Below, in pieces: positions 6,203 through 10,003 of a stretch of DNA of 10,003 nt; position 1 is the first letter of the stretch; every line of letters begins with the position of its first letter. The notes beneath the pieces were generated by a model. It made no database searches. It saw nothing but the letters and a program-made list of their open reading frames with translations, and was not told the origin of the DNA. The position numbers and the translations under genes were made by a program. The DNA is from Bacillota bacterium (lineage in GTDB: Bacteria > Bacillota > Clostridia > Christensenellales > Aristaeellaceae). Location of the stretch: assembly GCA_023443705.1 (NCBI GenBank), contig JAEZTD010000410.1, forward strand, positions 1 through 10,003. The letters are read 5' to 3'.

Positions 6203-7705
6203 ATGCTTAGCTTTATGATCAACCCCGACCGCGTACTGGCCGAACGGGACCCGATGATCTACGGACAATTCCTGGAGCATTTCCACCGTCAGATCTATGG
6301 CGGTGTCTACGAACCTGCCTCTCCGCTTGCAGATGCGTTCGGTTTCCGCACGGACGTTCTTGACGCGCTCAAGCAAATTCAGGTTCCTGTGATTCGCTGG
6401 CCCGGCGGCTGCTTCGTGTCCTCCTACGACTGGAAAAAGGGCGTTGGCAAAAATCGCGAACCATCCTTCGACAAAGCGTGGCGCGTCGAGGAACCCAACA
6501 GTTTCGGAACCGACGAGTTCTATGAACTGTGCAAGGCATTGGGCTGCGAGATGTACATCTGCGGAAACGCGGGCACAGGCTCGATGGAAGAGATGAGCGA
6601 CTGGCTGGAATATACAAACCTCGCCTTTGAGGGGAAGTACGCTCGCTGGCGCATTGACAACGGGTACAAAAAGCCTTTTGGCGTCAAGTATTTCAGTATC
6701 GGCAACGAGAATTACGGGCATTGGGAGCTGGGCGCGAAGGAACGGCATGAGTGGGCGCGGCTTGTGACGGAAACGGCCAAGCTTTTGAAGCGCGTGGATC
6801 CGTCGGTGCAACTCAGCGCAGCGGCGTTGCCCGACCCGGAGTGGAATTTGGAACTGATCAAGCGTGCAGGCCCGTACTTGGATTGGATTTCCGTTCACGA
6901 GTACTGGGACGCCATCCACACCACAAACGCGCTGGCGAGCTATGAAGAGGCGATGGCCTATACCGGAAAGCTGGATGATTCCATCAAACGCGTGGAGGGC
7001 ATCCTGGCCGCGACCGGCTATCTGGGAAGGATCAAAATCGCGTTTGACGAGTGGAACCTCCGGGGCTGGTATCACCCCAATTCACACGAGACAAACCTGC
7101 CTATCGATAAGGCGATGTACCTGGATCCACGCGACAAAAATGATGAGAACCAGTCCTACACGATGGCGGACACGGTGTTTACCGCATGTTTTTTGAACAC
7201 GCTTCTGCGGCATGCGGACAACGTGAAGATGGCCAACTACGCACCGGCGGTCAATACCCGCGGGCTGATCTATACCCACGAGGATGGCATTGTGCTTCGC
7301 GGCACCTACCATGTGTTTGATCTGTTTGTAAACCAGATGGGCGACCGTGTAATCGACATGTGGAGTCGGGATCATCATGGGATGACTGTTACCGCCAAGG
7401 GCGGGTGCGAAGTCCAAGTGGAGGCGCTGGACGCTGTCTCCACCATCCGGCCGGATGGGCGTGTCGCGGTGTCGCTGATCAATAAACACTCCACGGATGT
7501 GATAGAGGTCGCTTTGTCTCTCGTAACTTGCAGCAGTACAGATTCTGTTGATCTTTACTCGATCACCGCAGACAGCGTTGCGGCGTATAATGACGTTGAG
7601 ACACCCGACCGGGTGAGAATCACGACAACAAAGCTTACGGCCTCCGACAACGCAATAGGCCTCAGCCTTCCGCCGCATTCAGTACACGTGTTGCTGATCG
7701 GATAG
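6203..7705 (+). CDS. Alpha-L-arabinofuranosidase, GH51 (copy 2, intracellular)
   Basis: Second retaining GH51 enzyme, 500 residues, no signal peptide. The acid/base is E169 in FSIGNENYGHW and the nucleophile is E283 in AFDEWNLRGWY. The N-terminal MIYGQFLEH and RWPGGCFVSSYDW, and the C-terminal SLPPHSVHVLL ending the beta domain, are family hallmarks. It aligns with copy 1 along its length but is clearly divergent: after GG of the PGG motif it has C70 where copy 1 has N71, and P348 where copy 1 has Q351 (NYAPAVNTRG versus CLAQLINVIA). This places it in another GH51 subgroup and suggests a different substrate or linkage preference. AGGAGG at 6191-6196 is 6 nt before the ATG. It is the last gene of the operon, directly after the regulator gene. 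Confidence 0.94.
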   Translation: MLSFMINPDRVLAERDPMIYGQFLEHFHRQIYGGVYEPASPLADAFGFRTDVLDALKQIQVPVIRWPGGCFVSSYDWKKGVGKNREPSFDKAWRVEEPNSFGTDEFYELCKALGCEMYICGNAGTGSMEEMSDWLEYTNLAFEGKYARWRIDNGYKKPFGVKYFSIGNENYGHWELGAKERHEWARLVTETAKLLKRVDPSVQLSAAALPDPEWNLELIKRAGPYLDWISVHEYWDAIHTTNALASYEEAMAYTGKLDDSIKRVEGILAATGYLGRIKIAFDEWNLRGWYHPNSHETNLPIDKAMYLDPRDKNDENQSYTMADTVFTACFLNTLLRHADNVKMANYAPAVNTRGLIYTHEDGIVLRGTYHVFDLFVNQMGDRVIDMWSRDHHGMTVTAKGGCEVQVEALDAVSTIRPDGRVAVSLINKHSTDVIEVALSLVTCSSTDSVDLYSITADSVAAYNDVETPDRVRITTTKLTASDNAIGLSLPPHSVHVLLIG

Positions 7706-7713
7706 TCGAACTT

Positions 7714-7749
7714 GGTCGGACACCAGCTCGCCAAGCCGTGTGTCCGATC
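7714..7749 (+). other. Hairpin downstream of the arabinoside operon
   Basis: TCGGACAC (7716-7723) pairs with GTGTCCGA (7740-7747), extended by G-T and G-C pairs, around a 16-nt loop. It begins 9 nt after the stop of GH51 copy 2. No U-run follows directly, so it more likely caps the 3' end of the mRNA than terminates transcription by itself; a T-run comes 35 nt later. Confidence 0.5.
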
Positions 7750-7761
7750 GCGCTAAGCAAC

Positions 7762-7789
7762 ACGGGGATATTGATCTCAACCGTTTTTT
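7762..7789 (+). terminator. Weak candidate intrinsic terminator of the operon
   Basis: ACGG (7762-7765) can pair with CCGT (7781-7784), with GAT/ATC inside, directly followed by a run of six T (7784-7789). The T-run is the only one in the right place after the last plus-strand gene. The stem is short and interrupted, so confidence is low; the stronger stem at 7714-7749 may contribute. Confidence 0.3.
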
Positions 7790-7798
7790 ATTAGTATC

Positions 7799-7823
7799 CG
7801 CGCGAGCTCTTTAGCCTCGCGCG
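7799..7823. other. G+C-rich hairpin in the convergent intergenic region
   Basis: CGCGCGA (7799-7805) pairs with TCGCGCG (7817-7823); with C7816 bulged, GCT/AGC pairs inside around the loop CTTT. It separates the plus-strand operon from the minus-strand AraC remnant, 15 nt beyond the remnant's stop. On the minus strand the bases that follow are A-rich, not U-rich, so it is not a classical terminator in that direction. Confidence 0.45.
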
Positions 7824-7837
7824 CGTCCAGGATTTGA

Positions 7838-8172
7838 TTAAGGGTCTTTCGCGTTTTTGCTTTGTTCTGATCCGGCGAGTATCTGGTTACGGTAGTTACG
7901 AGCGCTCATGTTTGCATGCTTTAAAAACATCATCGAAAAATGCTTGTAGCTGCTGAAGCCGACGCGTTCGGCAATCTCCGTTATTGGGATATCCTTCGCA
8001 AGCAGCAACTTTACCTGCTCGATCCGAAGACAATTGAGCCAATCTTCATACCGGTCTCCTTCCGGAAGGTAAGGCTCAGATGCCCCGGAGACAGAAACAC
8101 CTCGTTTGCCAGATCCTGCAACGAGATGTTCTCCGTGTAATGGTCTTTCATGTATACCGGGCAGTCGCATCG
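7838..8172 (-). pseudogene. Remnant of an AraC-family regulator (HTH domain only, frameshifted)
   Basis: On the minus strand two frames together spell one AraC-type DNA-binding domain. The first frame (8151-8011) gives MKDHYTENISLQDLANEV then FLSPGHLSLTFRKETG, the first helix-turn-helix. The second, ending at the stop 7838, gives YEDWLNCLRIEQVKLLLAKD, then IPITEIAERVGFSSYKHFSM and MFLKHANMSARNYRNQ, the second one. They join at 8044-8050, where one TATGAAG is present; restoring a second tandem copy (+7 nt) would give ETGMKYEDWL with exactly canonical AraC spacing. Upstream, an in-frame TGA at 8173-8175 and the ribokinase end leave no room for the usual N-terminal sensor. There is no ribosome binding site before the ATG at 8151. 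The gene is therefore both truncated and frameshifted; it probably once regulated a nearby sugar operon. Confidence 0.82.
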
Positions 8173-8189
8173 TCAGACGCGGAGCGCAC

Positions 8190-9134
8190 TTATTGGTTGT
8201 CGGCCGAATATAGCGGAAGCAATCCTTTCTCCCGCAATTCATCCTTGGTTGGTATGGACGACTGGGCGCCCTTACGGGTGATGACGATCTCCGCCACCGC
8301 CATGGCGCTTTGAATCGCGTCGGGCAGCTTGAGTCCGGAAGCCAGGCTGATGGCCACGCTCGCGGTAAAGCTGTCGCCGGCCGCGGTGGTATCCACCGCG
8401 CGGATGCCGGGCGTCGGAGGGTAGAACCTCTCGAACCCGTCGGCGGTGCTGAGGAAAGCGCCCTTGTCCCCCAGTGTCGCGATCACGTTTTTTACGCCGC
8501 GGGCTTTGAGCGCCGCCGCCGCATGGGAGAGGTTCTCGGACGCGGTGTGATCGCCCGTAAGCATGGCCAATTCCGTCTCGTTTGGTGTGGCGATGTCCAC
8601 GTAGCGGAACAGTGCCTCGTCGATTGCAACGGATGCCGGCGCCGGGTCCAGGATGACGGTCTTCCCCAGAGCTTTTGCCAGCCTTGCGGTGTGCAGCACG
8701 GTTTCCATCGGAATTTCCAGCTGCATTACGAGGATGTCGCACCGCTCGATCACGGAGCGCATGCCCTCGATGTACGCCTTGTCTACGAGGCTGTTGGTGC
8801 CAGGGATCACGATGATCGAGTTGTCGCCGTCGTCGTTCACCGCGATGACGGCCATGCCGGTGCTGCGCTCGGCGGTTTTTTTTACATAGGCCACGTCCAC
8901 GTCCGCGCCCTTCAGGCTGTCCAGGAGCAAGCCACCGTAGGAATCCTCCCCCACCGCGCCCAGCATCACGGCGTCCCCGCCCAGGCGACCGACCGCGAAC
9001 GCCTGGTTTGCGCCCTTGCCGCCCGGCGTGATCGAAAGGCGGTCCGCCAGGATGGTCTCGCCCACCGCAGGGGTGTGGGGCACGTATACGGAATAGTCTA
9101 CGTTCATGCTTCCGACAATTGCGATTTTTTTCAT
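8190..9134 (-). CDS. rbsK: Ribokinase (PfkB family sugar kinase)
   Basis: Phosphorylates D-ribose to ribose 5-phosphate with ATP in the cytoplasm. The 314 residues begin MKKIAIVGSMNVDYSVYV and carry the first PfkB signature with GGKGANQA (38-45), the ribokinase LDPAPA (162-167) and TPNETE (183-188) stretches, and the second signature DTTAAGDSF (248-256) with catalytic base D254, the same AAGD form as in E. coli RbsK. Length is usual and no catalytic residue is missing. The start has GAGG (9144-9141 read on the minus strand) 6 nt upstream. It follows the permease gene by 23 nt, so both are in one transcript. A related kinase for another furanose, such as deoxyribose, cannot be excluded. Its stop lies only about 15 bp from the AraC remnant. 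Confidence 0.93.
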   Translation of the reverse strand: MKKIAIVGSMNVDYSVYVPHTPAVGETILADRLSITPGGKGANQAFAVGRLGGDAVMLGAVGEDSYGGLLLDSLKGADVDVAYVKKTAERSTGMAVIAVNDDGDNSIIVIPGTNSLVDKAYIEGMRSVIERCDILVMQLEIPMETVLHTARLAKALGKTVILDPAPASVAIDEALFRYVDIATPNETELAMLTGDHTASENLSHAAAALKARGVKNVIATLGDKGAFLSTADGFERFYPPTPGIRAVDTTAAGDSFTASVAISLASGLKLPDAIQSAMAVAEIVITRKGAQSSIPTKDELREKGLLPLYSADNQ

Positions 9135-9157
9135 TTTATGCCTCTGGGTCTATAGAT

Positions 9158-10003
9158 TTATCCTTTGACGCCACTGCTGATGACGCCCTGCACGAAGTAC
9201 TTCTGGAACGGCAAAAACAGCGACAGCGGGATCAGCGCCGATACGATGGTGCCCGCATACATGCAGGACCACAGGGTCTGCCGCTCCATCTTAAAGGACG
9301 AGAGCGCGATCTGAATCGTCTGCACGTTCTTGGACCGGGCCACGAGCAGCGGCCACAGATAGGCGTTCCACTGGTCCATGAAGATCATCAGCCCCGCGGT
9401 AATGAATACCGGAACGGAAGACGGCAGGATGATCCGGAAGAAGATCTGTGCCAGGTTCGCGCCGTCGATGCGCCCGGCTTCGATCAAGGAAGGCGGAATG
9501 TCCTTGAAGAACTGTGTGAACAGGAACAGCACCAGGCCGCTGGCGATGGCGGGCAGGATCATCCCGAGGCGGGTGTCTACCATGCCCATGCCGTCCACCA
9601 CGTTGTACAGCGGCATTGCGATGGCCTCAAACGGAATCATGAACGACGCCAGCACCACCGCATACAAAATGCCCTTAAAGCGAAAATCAAACGTGGCGAA
9701 AGCGAACGCGGCGACGGAGTTGATCAGGCAGCCCAGCGGGATCAGAATCGCGATCAGAATGAGCGTGTTGATCATGGGCGTCAGGAAGTTGAACTGGGTG
9801 AACAGCTGCACGTAGGAATCGAAGGTAGGCTCCACCGGGAAGAGCGTGTGGATGGTGAAGGGCACCGTGTACTGAAAGAGCTCCTTGTCCGTTCGGAGCG
9901 AGGCCGAAACCGCCCACAGCAGCGGAAAAAGCGTGACCAGCGCGATGACGGACAACAGAACGTACAAAAGGATCTTCGTCCGAGGCTTGTAGGTGATCAC
10001 GAC
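9158..10003 (-). CDS. ABC sugar-importer permease, MalG type (start at or beyond the edge)
   Basis: Inner-membrane subunit of a second CUT1 importer. The visible part from GTG 10000 gives 280 residues with about six hydrophobic helices. The EAA loop at about 171-193 (SLIEAGRIDGANLAQIFF ... ILP; E174, D179-G180, P193) and the SSGVKG end are typical for MalG-type subunits. The GTG at 10000 is the first start in the window, but the frame is open to the edge and the true start may lie outside. The partner permease and binding protein would be expected upstream, beyond the window. It is distinct in sequence from the MalG-type subunit at 4256-5131. Its close linkage to ribokinase suggests ribose, a ribonucleoside or another furanoside as substrate (inference). 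Confidence 0.9.
   Translation of the reverse strand, partial: VVITYKPRTKILLYVLLSVIALVTLFPLLWAVSASLRTDKELFQYTVPFTIHTLFPVEPTFDSYVQLFTQFNFLTPMINTLILIAILIPLGCLINSVAAFAFATFDFRFKGILYAVVLASFMIPFEAIAMPLYNVVDGMGMVDTRLGMILPAIASGLVLFLFTQFFKDIPPSLIEAGRIDGANLAQIFFRIILPSSVPVFITAGLMIFMDQWNAYLWPLLVARSKNVQTIQIALSSFKMERQTLWSCMYAGTIVSALIPLSLFLPFQKYFVQGVISSGVKG

Noticed and set aside
5416..6222. Minus-strand frame of 268 codons opposite the regulator gene
   Set aside because: It is antisense to the regulator, which has a good ribosome binding site and a recognisable winged helix; the antisense product shows no family features.
8310..9155. Plus-strand frame of 281 codons opposite ribokinase
   Set aside because: It is a shadow of the ribokinase gene; its composition is not protein-like and no domain is recognisable.
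1..10003. CRISPR arrays, tRNA or rRNA genes, insertion sequences, phage genes
   Set aside because: No spaced direct repeats, tRNA-like cloverleaf, rRNA sequence, transposase or integrase frames were found on either strand.

Overview
The window is a pentoside-utilisation locus from a bacterium that looks like a high-G+C member of the Firmicutes (Clostridia- or Paenibacillus-like). The evidence is strong AGGAGG/GGGGAGG ribosome binding sites, a binding-protein-dependent CUT1 sugar importer with no ATPase gene beside it, GH51 enzymes of the kind found next to araNPQ in Bacillus, and a near-consensus sigma-A promoter. The assignment is by inspection only. A solute-binding protein without a lipobox cysteine is a mild argument against a classical monoderm, so the phylum is not certain.

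Layout. Positions 1-54 (minus) hold the first 18 codons of a gene running out of the window. Positions 55-358 are a divergent regulatory region with an excellent promoter (TTGACA-N17-TATACT, 264-292) and two near-identical GTTAACYGATYAAC operator-like sites exactly 150 bp apart (157 and 307). From 359 to 7705 six plus-strand genes form one apparent operon: GH51 arabinofuranosidase 1, secreted sugar-binding protein, MalF-type permease, MalG-type permease, a winged-helix (ArsR-like) regulator with a large C-terminal beta-rich domain, and GH51 arabinofuranosidase 2. Perfect or near-perfect hairpins without U-tracts sit after GH51-1, after the binding protein (two in tandem) and after the second permease. 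Positions 7706-7837 are a convergent intergenic region with further hairpins. On the minus strand, read from the right edge, come a MalG-type permease (start at or beyond the edge), an intact ribokinase, and a decayed AraC-type DNA-binding domain.

How it works together (inference). Arabino-oligosaccharides are captured by the binding protein, imported by the two permeases with a shared ATPase encoded elsewhere (MsmX-like), and cut inside the cell by two signal-less GH51 enzymes of different subtype. The operon carries its own winged-helix regulator, whose C-terminal domain is a plausible sugar sensor. The minus-strand module is a separate importer plus ribokinase, probably for ribose, nucleosides or another furanoside.

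The items most worth a second look are the ArsR-like/beta-domain regulator, the paired operators with the near-consensus promoter, the AraC remnant whose reading frame is broken by what looks like loss of one copy of a 7-bp tandem repeat, and the non-lipoprotein binding protein.
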